Assembly (NCBI GenBank): GCA_947490605.1
Contig: CANLHE010000021.1
Coordinates: 1-8,696 of the forward strand
Length of the DNA stretch: 8,696 nucleotides
Direction of reading: 5' to 3'
DNA from: Actinomycetota bacterium
Lineage (GTDB): Bacteria; Actinomycetota; Actinomycetes; Nanopelagicales; Nanopelagicaceae
The position numbers were made by a program, and so were the translations under genes. Below, piece by piece: positions 1-7,675 of this stretch. The notes beneath the pieces were generated by a model. That model was not told where the DNA came from and ran no database searches. It saw only the letters and a program-made list of their open reading frames with translations. Every line of letters begins with the position of its first letter. Positions within the stretch are counted from its first letter, which is position 1.

Positions 1-653
1 AGCAATTGCTCTGATGGCATATCTGGATTTTCTAATGCAAAACAGGTTGCTTCAATTACTTCATTTAAATTATGTGGTGGAATATTTGTTGCCATACCAA
101 CTGCAATACCAGCAGAACCATTAACTAATAGGTTTGGAAATCTAGAAGGAAGAACTGTTGGCTCTTGTGATCTGCCGTCATAGTTTGGAATGAAATCCAC
201 TGTGTTTTCATCAATATCTCGCATCATCTCCATTGCAAGTGGTGCAAGGCGAGCTTCGGTGTAACGCATCGCTGCAGCTGGATCATTACCGGGTGAACCG
301 AAGTTTCCATTGCCATCAATTAATGGGTAACGAAGTGACCAGAACTGCGCTAAACGAACTACTGCGTCATAAATTGCGGTGTCACCATGTGGATGGTAAT
401 TACCCATAACATCTCCAACAATTCGAGATGATTTGTAATAACCCTTATCTGGTCGATAACCAGCGTCATACATTGCATATAAAACTCTGCGGTGTACTGG
501 CTTTAGTCCATCTCTGATATCTGGAAGTGCTCGGCCAACAATTACGCTCATTGCGTAATCTAGATAAGACCTAGCCATCTCAACTTGTAGGTCAACAGAC
601 TCTTGGCGATCTCGCCCATGTTCACCTTCGTTGTCAGTAAATGTTTTATCCAT
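1..653 (-). CDS. gyrA: DNA gyrase subunit A, N-terminal part (cut by the left window edge)
   Basis: GyrA is the DNA breakage-reunion subunit of gyrase, the cytoplasmic type IIA topoisomerase that introduces negative supercoils with GyrB. I translated this region by hand: 217 codons are open from ATG at 653 to the window edge, roughly a quarter of a usual 800-850 residue GyrA. Visible family hallmarks include the [24 protein letters not shown] segment (about residues 33-56), the quinolone-resistance region [10 protein letters not shown] (87-96) and [11 protein letters not shown] (126-136), whose Tyr131 matches the catalytic tyrosine (Tyr122 in E. coli). Thr92 stands where E. coli has Ser83, and Asp96 matches E. 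coli Asp87. The start is supported by a purine-rich GAGAAG sequence in the 12-bp gap after the gyrB stop, so gyrB and gyrA very likely share a transcript. No intein or frameshift is seen in the visible part. The C-terminal beta-pinwheel domain lies outside the window. Confidence 0.97.
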   Translation of the reverse strand, partial: MDKTFTDNEGEHGRDRQESVDLQVEMARSYLDYAMSVIVGRALPDIRDGLKPVHRRVLYAMYDAGYRPDKGYYKSSRIVGDVMGNYHPHGDTAIYDAVVRLAQFWSLRYPLIDGNGNFGSPGNDPAAAMRYTEARLAPLAMEMMRDIDENTVDFIPNYDGRSQEPTVLPSRFPNLLVNGSAGIAVGMATNIPPHNLNEVIEATCFALENPDMPSEQL

Positions 654-665
654 AATTTTCTTCTC

Positions 666-2663
<1,998 letters not shown>

Positions 2664-2810
2664 CTACCTCCAAACTCTCTTATAGGCGATCCTGGCCGTT
2701 TTTAGCGCGGCGCACCCGATAATCCTAGCGGTGAATGGATTTTAGAAATACCCTAAAAAGGGTTTTGTGGTGTAAATCAGGGGGTTTTAAGGAAGTTTTG
2801 TAGGTGGTTA
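2664..2810 (-). promoter_or_regulatory. gyrB leader and possible promoter region
   Basis: This 147-bp gap is the longest in the dnaN-to-gyrA series, where the other spacers are 18 bp, 12 bp or overlaps, so it is a plausible place for a separate gyrB-gyrA promoter. On the minus strand, TTTACA (2776-2771) is followed after 15 bp by TAGGGT (2755-2750), which fits the actinobacterial TANNNT -10 pattern but with a short spacer. TAAAAT at 2744-2739 is a second -10 candidate without a good -35. The sequence ACCCT-AAAA-AGGGT (2750-2763) can form a 5-bp hairpin. A GC-rich GCGCCGCGC block (2713-2705) interrupts the otherwise AT-leaning leader. The GGAGGT Shine-Dalgarno for gyrB sits at its end (2671-2666). 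Promoter placement is inference. Gyrase genes are often controlled by supercoiling, but nothing here proves that. Confidence 0.3.
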
Positions 2811-3266
2811 CTAGCCGTAGGTATCTCTAGGCCCTTTAGCTCCTCTAATTGAGCGCAAACCCTTCTTCCAACTTGGTGCGTTTGGCCCAATCACATTTAA
2901 CTCTTCAACTAAGGCGCCGGGGGCAGAGTTTGCGATGGTAGTTAGTAATTCATTTTGCATAAGTCTCATCTGTGTTGCCCAAGCAGTAGATGAAGATTGG
3001 ATTGTTAATCTGCCATCAACTAATGAGATTGGTGTGGTGTGTTCTGATATTTCTGCGCCCACGATTTGTTGCCAATCACTAAATAAATTTCCTTCAGCTA
3101 CTCCTTTGCCCCAATTGCGGCCAGAGATAACCTCAGATAAAACACTCTCTAATGATTGTGGGTCGCCAATTTTCTGCCGCGCCTCACTTGCACCCTCACC
3201 GCCTCGGTTTTTTCTAAAACCTGAGCGATAAAACTTATACAACTCTTTTGCTAGATCATTTTTCAT
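2811..3266 (-). CDS. dciA: DciA family protein (DUF721), replicative helicase partner
   Basis: This 151-residue protein belongs to the DUF721/DciA family. Members interact with the replicative helicase DnaB and are thought to help its loading or function in bacteria lacking DnaC or DnaI loaders. Family features seen are an N-terminal KNDLAKELYKFYRSGFRKN helix, a basic and glycine-rich linker (about 18-35), then the KH-like core with LFSDWQQIVGAEISEHTTP (61-79, conserved Trp65), GRLTIQSSSTAWATQMRLM (85-103) and a basic tail ending GPRDTYG, a tail typical of actinobacterial members. Its ATG overlaps the recF stop as ATGA (3266-3263), so translation is probably coupled to recF. The position between recF and gyrB is the standard actinobacterial arrangement. 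In older annotations this gene is called a hypothetical protein or DUF721. The helicase-partner role is family knowledge and is not visible in this sequence. Confidence 0.92.
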   Translation of the reverse strand: MKNDLAKELYKFYRSGFRKNRGGEGASEARQKIGDPQSLESVLSEVISGRNWGKGVAEGNLFSDWQQIVGAEISEHTTPISLVDGRLTIQSSSTAWATQMRLMQNELLTTIANSAPGALVEELNVIGPNAPSWKKGLRSIRGAKGPRDTYG

Positions 3267-4351
3267 ATTTTACTAACCGATCCATTTTTAACTAAAAACT
3301 TTGCCCCTGTTAAAGATTTAGGTAAATCACTTTCAACCGCGACGGTGATTAAAGTTTGTTCAGCGCTTTGCGCAATCTGAGCTAATTTTTCTCTGCGGTC
3401 CTCATCTAACTCAGAGAAAACGTCATCTAATATTAGAATTGGCGACAAACCATCGGATTTTAATAAATTATAAGTAGCAAGTTTTAGTGAGAGTGCAATC
3501 GACCAGGATTCGCCATGGCTGGCATATCCTTTAACTAAATGATCACCCAACATTAAAGTTAAATCATCGCGGTGTGGACCACACAAAGTTAAGCCGCGAT
3601 CAATCTCAGCGCCTCGGTTGTTAATTAATTTCTCCATAATTTTTGTAGTGTTATCTTTGTCATCAGTTGATGGGTTTTCAATCGATGATTTATATATTAT
3701 TTCAGCAGGTTTTGTATCTGAGATCTCTTTATAGATTTGATTAAATAATGGTTTTAACTCAACTAAGGCCGCCATCCGCAGCGCTATTAATTGCCCACCA
3801 AAATCTGCCACCTGTTTATCCCAGGGAGCTAGTGCATCATTTGAGGCCCGGGTTTTAAGTAATGAGTTTCGTTGTTTAACCGCTCGCTCATAATCGGTAA
3901 TCACGCCAGCGATTCTGGGAGATCTTAAGGTTAATAATTGATCAATAAACCTACGGCGTTCGCTTGGATCGCCTCGAACAATATCTAAATCCTCTGGTGA
4001 GAAATAAATTGTTTGCACAATTCCGAAGATCTCTTTTTGGCTACGGACTGGATTTTGATTTACTTTAGCTCGGTTTGCTTTCTCGCCATTGATTTCTAAC
4101 TCAACTAAAATTTCTCGCTCTGGGTATTTAATTTTAGCGCGAATATAGGCTGATTGATTTCCTAACTTTATTAATGGGGTATTACCGCTGGCACGGTGTG
4201 AATTGAGGAAGGTTAGATAAAGAATGGACTCTGCAATATTTGTTTTGCCCTCGCCGTTTTTACCAACAAAGATTGATACCCCACCCTCTAGTTGAAGATC
4301 TAGGGTTGTGTAGGAGCGGTAATTGGCAAGATTTAGATTGGTGATTAACAC
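3263..4351 (-). CDS. recF: DNA replication and repair protein RecF
   Basis: RecF is an SMC/ABC-like ATPase that works with RecO and RecR to load RecA at single-strand gaps and stalled forks. The 362-residue length is normal. Visible motifs are Walker A GKNGEGKT (30-37), the RecF block IYFSPEDLDIVRGDPSERRRFID (115-137), GPHRDDL (258-264), the ABC signature region SHGESWSIALSLKLA (278-292), Walker B ILILDD (305-310) and the D-loop SELD (313-316). The start is GTG at 4351-4349. It is chosen because MLITNLNLANYRSY aligns with the family N-terminus and no better start is available. The 18-bp spacer from the dnaN stop (4352-4369) consists only of A and T, and no Shine-Dalgarno is visible. The stop overlaps the dciA start by 4 bp. 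The gnd gene found between dnaN and recF in several actinobacteria is absent. Confidence 0.97.
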   Translation of the reverse strand: MLITNLNLANYRSYTTLDLQLEGGVSIFVGKNGEGKTNIAESILYLTFLNSHRASGNTPLIKLGNQSAYIRAKIKYPEREILVELEINGEKANRAKVNQNPVRSQKEIFGIVQTIYFSPEDLDIVRGDPSERRRFIDQLLTLRSPRIAGVITDYERAVKQRNSLLKTRASNDALAPWDKQVADFGGQLIALRMAALVELKPLFNQIYKEISDTKPAEIIYKSSIENPSTDDKDNTTKIMEKLINNRGAEIDRGLTLCGPHRDDLTLMLGDHLVKGYASHGESWSIALSLKLATYNLLKSDGLSPILILDDVFSELDEDRREKLAQIAQSAEQTLITVAVESDLPKSLTGAKFLVKNGSVSKI

Positions 4352-4369
4352 TAATTTAAATTTTTATAT

Positions 4370-5497
4370 TTATGAGGAGTAACGCATTGGCATTAACAAA
4401 TACTTGTAATTGGTAATTGGCGCACTACCTGCTTCAGTTTGCCCGGTTAATACTGCAGGTTTATTAGCGCCGGTAAATGTAATGTGAACAAATGCGGTAT
4501 TGATAGCAGTTAATCCGTCGGTTAAAAAAGTTGGGTTGAAGGCAATATTTATATCCTCACCCTTGTAATTAATATCTAACTTCTCACTAGCTTGTGCTTC
4601 ATCTCCTGTGCCAGCCTCTAATTGCAGTGAGTTATTTGAAAAGTTAAGTCGTAGTGGCACGGTTTTATCGGTTACTAAGGCAACTCGGCGAACAGAATCA
4701 AGTAGGGGTGCAACCTCAATGATTGCATCTGCAGTTGATTCGGTTGGTAGTAAATGTCTAAATGGCGGGAAGGAGCCATCTAAAACCCGTGATGTCATAG
4801 TTTTTCCCTCAGAGATAAATCCAACTAATTTTTCATTTGTGTTTGCAGGTGCCAATGCAATTGTTACTTGGGACGTGCCAATTAAAGATTTAGCCGCATC
4901 AGCTAATGTGCGAGCGCGTAGTAAGGAGGTGGTTTCAATATTTGCATCCTGCGCGCTCCAAGTTAATTCGCGAACTGCAAGGCGGTAGCGATCAGTTGCT
5001 GCTAATGTGATTTGGTTTTTATTTATCTCAACAAAAACACCGGTTAATGTTGGTAGAGAATCATCTTTACCGGCAGCGATTGCTACTTGATTTACCGCGG
5101 TTGCAAAAAGATCTGAGTTTAAACTTCCAGAAGCACTCGGTAGTTCAGGTAGTGCTGGATACTCAACAAGTGGCAGGGTTGGTAGGGTGAATTTGGCACT
5201 CCCTGCTGTTACTAAAACTCTGCTTCCTTCTAAATTAAATGTAACTGGTTTTGCAGGTAATGATCTTGAGATCTCAGCTAACAATTTTCCAGGAACTAAA
5301 ACTTTTCCTTTTTGAGAAATATCTGCTTTAAATTTTGCTTTAGCTGAGGTTTCTAAATCTGAGCCAGATAATGTGATCTCATCAGCAACATCAATTACGA
5401 TTCCAAGTAACGCTGTGGTGATTGGCCGGTTTGAGATCGACTTTGAAACCCAGTTGACTGCGTCAACTAAAGCATCTCTTTCAACTGCAAACTTCAT
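4370..5497 (-). CDS. dnaN: DNA polymerase III beta subunit (sliding clamp)
   Basis: DnaN forms the ring-shaped dimer that tethers DNA polymerase III to the template and recruits repair and Okazaki-processing enzymes. The 375 residues span the usual three clamp domains, roughly 1-118, 128-250 and 251-375. Hallmarks are the MKFAVERDALVDAVNWVSK N-terminus, ATDRYRLAVRE (167-177) in domain 2, SRVLDGSFPPFRHLLP (236-251) at the domain 2/3 junction, and YLLMPMR (366-372) near the C-terminus, which forms part of the peptide-binding pocket in the family. Only three residues (YSS) follow the MPMR motif. The ATG at 5497 is supported by AAAGGTGAG ending a few bases upstream. The gene follows dnaA across the origin-like intergenic region and precedes recF by 18 bp, so co-transcription with recF and dciA is likely. 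Confidence 0.98.
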   Translation of the reverse strand: MKFAVERDALVDAVNWVSKSISNRPITTALLGIVIDVADEITLSGSDLETSAKAKFKADISQKGKVLVPGKLLAEISRSLPAKPVTFNLEGSRVLVTAGSAKFTLPTLPLVEYPALPELPSASGSLNSDLFATAVNQVAIAAGKDDSLPTLTGVFVEINKNQITLAATDRYRLAVRELTWSAQDANIETTSLLRARTLADAAKSLIGTSQVTIALAPANTNEKLVGFISEGKTMTSRVLDGSFPPFRHLLPTESTADAIIEVAPLLDSVRRVALVTDKTVPLRLNFSNNSLQLEAGTGDEAQASEKLDINYKGEDINIAFNPTFLTDGLTAINTAFVHITFTGANKPAVLTGQTEAGSAPITNYKYLLMPMRYSS

Positions 5498-5500
5498 TAC

Positions 5501-5590
5501 TCACCTTTTCTCTTTTATCCTTCAAATCTTAACTACTTAAAGTTTTAACCAACAGTTCGTATCTATCCACCCTTTATCTCTCTATATAGT
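5501..5590. other. AT-rich candidate DNA unwinding element
   Basis: About 72% of 5501-5550 is A or T by manual count, and AT content remains around 64% through 5600, including CTATATAG at 5582-5589. The stretch lies on the dnaN side of the DnaA-box cluster, which is where the unwinding element sits in Bacillus subtilis oriC. The first bases also carry the dnaN ribosome-binding site (AAAGGTGAG on the minus strand). The background is itself AT-leaning, so the contrast is moderate and the assignment is tentative. Confidence 0.45.
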
Positions 5591-5605
5591 GGTTAGTAGT
5601 AACCA
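5590..5605. repeat. Perfect 6-bp-arm inverted repeat in oriC containing a DnaA-trio-like element
   Basis: TGGTTA-GTAG-TAACCA is a perfect inverted repeat with 6-bp arms and a 4-bp centre. On the minus strand the centre reads TTACTACTAA; its complement read 3' to 5' gives AAT-GAT-GAT (plus strand 5602 to 5594), the pattern described for DnaA-trio elements that guide DnaA onto single strands during unwinding. The element lies between the box cluster and the AT-rich tract, in the expected order. The nearest box (5616-5624, two mismatches) is 13 bp away, further than in B. subtilis. It may instead be a regulatory dyad for the dnaN promoter. Confidence 0.45.
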
Positions 5606-5615
5606 AAGCGGAAAA

Positions 5616-5770
5616 TGTGGAAAGCGGGTAAAACCGCAGGTCACACGCAATGAAGTTACCCCCAAAATCTGTGGGTAGGGTGTGGGTAGGGTGTTTAAAA
5701 CCAGCGTGAAAACCAGTTATAAACAACCATATCCACAGTTATCCACACCTTATCCCCAATCTGGGGGTAG
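5616..5770. promoter_or_regulatory. DnaA-box cluster, dnaA-dnaN side
   Basis: Boxes were compared with TTATCCACA by eye. Plus-strand orientation: TTACCCCCA 5656-5664 (2 mismatches), TTATAAACA 5717-5725 (2), ATATCCACA 5729-5737 (1), TTATCCACA 5739-5747 (perfect) and TTATCCCCA 5750-5758 (1). Minus-strand orientation: CTTTCCACA 5624-5616 (2), CTACCCACA 5678-5670 (2), CTACCCACA 5689-5681 (2) and CTACCCCCA 5770-5762 (3). The three best sites are spaced 10 and 11 bp start to start, about one helical turn, which would place DnaA molecules on one face of the DNA. Degenerate sites may be low-affinity boxes. Binding itself is inferred. Confidence 0.8.
5670..5691. repeat. Two tandem copies of an 11-bp repeat, TGTGGGTAGGG
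   Basis: TGTGGGTAGGG occurs at 5670-5680 and again directly at 5681-5691, followed by TGT as if a third copy began. Each copy contains a degenerate DnaA box on the minus strand (CTACCCACA) and is strongly G-rich on the plus strand. The 11-bp period keeps both sites nearly on the same helical face. This looks like an origin iteron built from weak DnaA boxes. Recognition by another initiator or regulator is possible but unsupported. Confidence 0.7.
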
Positions 5771-5811
5771 AGGGTATGGAGAACTTTTCAATATTTAGTT
5801 GGAGAAAAACC

Positions 5812-7233
5812 TTACTTCTTAGCTTGCTGCTTGATCCGGTTAGTTAACTCAGTTACCTGGTTATAAATCGAACGGCGCTCTGCCATCAACTGGCGGATTT
5901 TGCGGTCAGCATGCATCACAGTGGTGTGATCTCTTCCCCCAAAAGCTTGGCCAATTTTAGGAAGGGAGAGCTCGGTCATCTCCCGGCAGAGATACATCGC
6001 AATCTGGCGGGCATTAACTAAAACCCGAGAACGGGATGTGCCACAAAGATCTTCAATAGAGAGTGAGAAGTAGGAGGCGGTCTGAGCCATAATCACAGGT
6101 CCAGTTATTTCTGGCCCACCCTCTTCTGGAATTAAATCCTTAAGCACAATTTCAGCAAGTGATAAATCAACACCTTGGCGGTTTAAAGATGCGAACGCGG
6201 TCACGCGAATTAATGCACCCTCTAACTCACGGATATTTGTCGAGATCTTGCTAGCAATGTATTCAAGAACATCATCAGGTGCGTTTAATTTATCTTGCGC
6301 AGCTTTTTTGCGAAGAATTGCAATTCTAGTTTCAAGCTCTGGTGGCTGAATATCAGTAATTAAGCCCCACTCAAATCGGGAGCGCAGGCGATCTTCCAAG
6401 GTTGTTAATTGTTTTGGTGGGCGATCACTCGAGATAACAATCTGCTTGTTTGCGTTATATAAAGTATTGAAAGTATGGAAGAACTCCTCTTGAGTCCGTT
6501 CCTTGTTTTCTAAGAACTGAATATCATCAACTAACAAAATATCTAGATCGCGGTAGCGCTTTTGAAAGACTGAAGCTTTATCATCACGAATCGAGTTAAT
6601 AAAGTCATTTGTGAACTCTTCAGAGGAGACATAGCGAACCCGAGTTGAGCCGTATAACTCTTTGGCATAAGCACCAATAGCGTGTAATAAGTGGGTCTTA
6701 CCAAGGCCTGAATCACCATAAATAAATAGCGGGTTATAAGCCTTTGCGGGCGCCTCTGCCACCGCAACTGCAGCTGCGTGAGCAAATCGGTTGGAAGCAC
6801 CAATTACAAATGTTTCAAAAATATACCGAGGGTTTAATTGCGCACTTTCATTATTTGTAAGTGAGGTTGAGTTTCTACCAGTACCACCTTTAACCTCAAT
6901 TGGGTTTTCAACCAAATTTTCTATCGGATCAGTGGTTGAATCTTCATAAGAATCAGTTTTTGAATCGGCGGTAACAGTTACTGCAATATTTATTTTTTCA
7001 CCAAACTGATTAGTTAGCTCTTCGGTAAGAATTGCGCGAAGCCGAGTCTCTAAAACATCCTTTGTAAAAAGATCAGGAGCTGATAAAAGTAGATTTGATC
7101 CCTCATCACCCTCACCAGGAAGTAAGCCAAGTGGTTTTGTTCTAACTAAAAAAGCGCTGTATTGCGGGGTTGAGACAGATGAGACAACTTGATCCCACAG
7201 TTTTTGTAGATCTACCTGCGCAAGAGTTGCCAT
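5812..7233 (-). CDS. dnaA: Chromosomal replication initiator protein DnaA
   Basis: DnaA is the AAA+ initiator that binds DnaA boxes, oligomerises with ATP, melts the origin and helps load the helicase. The 473 residues show all four domains: an N-terminal interaction domain (about 1-87), a short acidic and serine/threonine-rich linker (about 88-132), the AAA+ domain (about 133-345) and the DNA-binding domain (about 378-473). Key motifs are [22 protein letters not shown] (133-154), Walker A GDSGLGKT (173-180), Walker [10 protein letters not shown] (232-240), sensor I VISSDRPP (266-273), the LRSRFEWGL arginine-finger segment (283-291), sensor [15 protein letters not shown] (331-343), and the DnaA signature [15 protein letters not shown] (432-446) of the helix-turn-helix domain. 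The linker is short compared with the long domain II of Streptomyces. The ATG at 7233 has GGGTGG upstream. Two close DnaA-box matches (7271-7291) lie within 60 bp upstream of the start, which suggests autoregulation. Confidence 0.99.
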   Translation of the reverse strand: MATLAQVDLQKLWDQVVSSVSTPQYSAFLVRTKPLGLLPGEGDEGSNLLLSAPDLFTKDVLETRLRAILTEELTNQFGEKINIAVTVTADSKTDSYEDSTTDPIENLVENPIEVKGGTGRNSTSLTNNESAQLNPRYIFETFVIGASNRFAHAAAVAVAEAPAKAYNPLFIYGDSGLGKTHLLHAIGAYAKELYGSTRVRYVSSEEFTNDFINSIRDDKASVFQKRYRDLDILLVDDIQFLENKERTQEEFFHTFNTLYNANKQIVISSDRPPKQLTTLEDRLRSRFEWGLITDIQPPELETRIAILRKKAAQDKLNAPDDVLEYIASKISTNIRELEGALIRVTAFASLNRQGVDLSLAEIVLKDLIPEEGGPEITGPVIMAQTASYFSLSIEDLCGTSRSRVLVNARQIAMYLCREMTELSLPKIGQAFGGRDHTTVMHADRKIRQLMAERRSIYNQVTELTNRIKQQAKK

Positions 7234-7270
7234 CTAATCCACCCAAATCCTGGCTTTTAGCCCTAAAAAG

Positions 7271-7404
7271 TTACCCACAAAGTTATCCACAGGCTGTGGT
7301 CTAAACCTGTCCTTTAACTTCAATTTCCAGCCATAGAGGGGAAAATCTGTGGATAGAGGGCGAACATAGGGGCAAGCCCTCAGGAATGCAAGTGGTTATC
7401 CACA
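7271..7404. promoter_or_regulatory. DnaA-box cluster, dnaA-rpmH side
   Basis: On the plus strand there are TTACCCACA at 7271-7279 (one mismatch), a perfect TTATCCACA at 7283-7291 and a second perfect TTATCCACA at 7396-7404. On the minus strand CTATCCACA (7356-7348) has one mismatch. The first two are 12 bp apart and lie 38-58 bp upstream of the dnaA start codon, so DnaA binding there could repress its own transcription, as known in several bacteria. Together with the cluster beyond dnaA this gives box groups on both sides of the gene. Confidence 0.75.
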
Positions 7405-7438
7405 TTAACTAGGGCCCCGATTAACCAAATCAGGTGGT

Positions 7439-7468
7439 TTGACCCATCTTGTCCCCAACCCCTACCCT
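7439..7468 (+). promoter_or_regulatory. Candidate rpmH promoter
   Basis: TTGACC (7439-7444) and TACCCT (7463-7468) are separated by 18 bp and fit a housekeeping-sigma promoter with an actinobacterial TANNNT -10 box. Transcription would start near 7475, giving a leader of about 50 nt before rpmH. This is a pattern match only. Confidence 0.45.
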
Positions 7469-7525
7469 TACCACCCGTACCGCTGTGACCCTTAAATGGG
7501 AGTAGTTCTACTTTAGGAGATATTT

Positions 7526-7660
7526 ATGAAGCGCACCTTCCAGCCCAATGTTCGCAAGCGGGCTAAAAAACATGGTTTCCGTGCACGCATGGCCACAAGA
7601 GGTGGACGAGGTGTTTTATCAGCTCGTCGCGCTAAAGGCCGAGCCAAAATCTCTGCTTAA
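7526..7660 (+). CDS. rpmH: 50S ribosomal protein L34 (bL34)
   Basis: bL34 is a very small, strongly basic protein of the large ribosomal subunit that binds 23S rRNA. My translation gives 44 residues beginning [18 protein letters not shown] and continuing through [19 protein letters not shown] to KISA. This matches the family consensus across its whole length (KRTFQPN, HGFRxRM, GRxxLxxRRxKGR). The ATG at 7526 is preceded by AGGAGA at 7516-7521, a good Shine-Dalgarno. It is the first gene of the rightward rpmH-rnpA-yidD-yidC series, and rnpA begins 15 bp after its stop. The start lacks the extra serine (MSKRTF) seen in many actinobacteria, and nothing is missing from the core. Confidence 0.98.
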   Translation: MKRTFQPNVRKRAKKHGFRARMATRGGRGVLSARRAKGRAKISA

Positions 7661-7675
7661 TTAAAAACCCAACAC

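Larger units (their letters stand above)
5498..5811. other. oriC: Putative chromosomal origin (oriC), dnaA-dnaN intergenic region
   Basis: This 314-bp gene-free region holds the features expected of a bacterial origin. It contains a dense group of DnaA boxes in both orientations (5616-5770), one of them a perfect TTATCCACA at 5739-5747, two tandem 11-bp repeats, a TTACTACTAA element on the minus strand and an AT-rich stretch next to dnaN. The dnaA-dnaN gap is the established origin site in mycobacteria, Streptomyces and Bacillus. It must also contain any promoter for dnaN; a TATATAG sequence at about 5583-5589 could serve as a -10 element, but I see no matching -35. No ORF of interest lies within it. 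That this is the active initiation site is inference from gene context and box density. Confidence 0.85.
7234..7525. other. Divergent dnaA/rpmH intergenic region with DnaA boxes
   Basis: This 292-bp gene-free stretch separates minus-strand dnaA from plus-strand rpmH. It must hold the promoters of both genes, since the preceding genes point away on each side. It carries at least four DnaA-box matches (7271-7404), a promoter-like pair for rpmH (7439-7468) and the rpmH ribosome-binding site AGGAGA (7516-7521). I could not pick a convincing dnaA promoter; TAGGGC and GATAAC sequences upstream of dnaA are possible -10 elements but lack well-placed -35 partners. GGCT-TTT-AGCC (7252-7262) is a small inverted repeat in the dnaA leader. 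The region may be the second half of a bipartite origin. Confidence 0.75.

Noticed and set aside
2750..2763. ACCCT-AAAA-AGGGT hairpin as a Rho-independent terminator after dciA
   Set aside because: The stem is only 5 bp, and on the transcribed (minus) strand no U-tract follows; the TTTT lies on the other strand, where no gene needs termination.
2935..3231. 98-codon plus-strand ORF opposite dciA
   Set aside because: Antisense shadow of dciA; the dciA frame carries the conserved DUF721 motifs.
4608..4988. 126-codon plus-strand ORF opposite dnaN
   Set aside because: Antisense shadow of dnaN with no family resemblance.
5754..5766. CCCCA-ATC-TGGGG inverted repeat after dnaA as a terminator
   Set aside because: No T-tract follows in the dnaA direction, and it is explained by two oppositely oriented degenerate DnaA boxes.
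5498..5811. Plasmid-like iteron or partition system in the intergenic repeats
   Set aside because: Only two tandem copies, each containing a DnaA-box variant, in a core chromosomal dnaA-dnaN context; no rep or par gene is present in the window.
6543..6803. 86-codon minus-strand ORF inside dnaA
   Set aside because: Out-of-frame within the DnaA AAA+ domain; no independent support.
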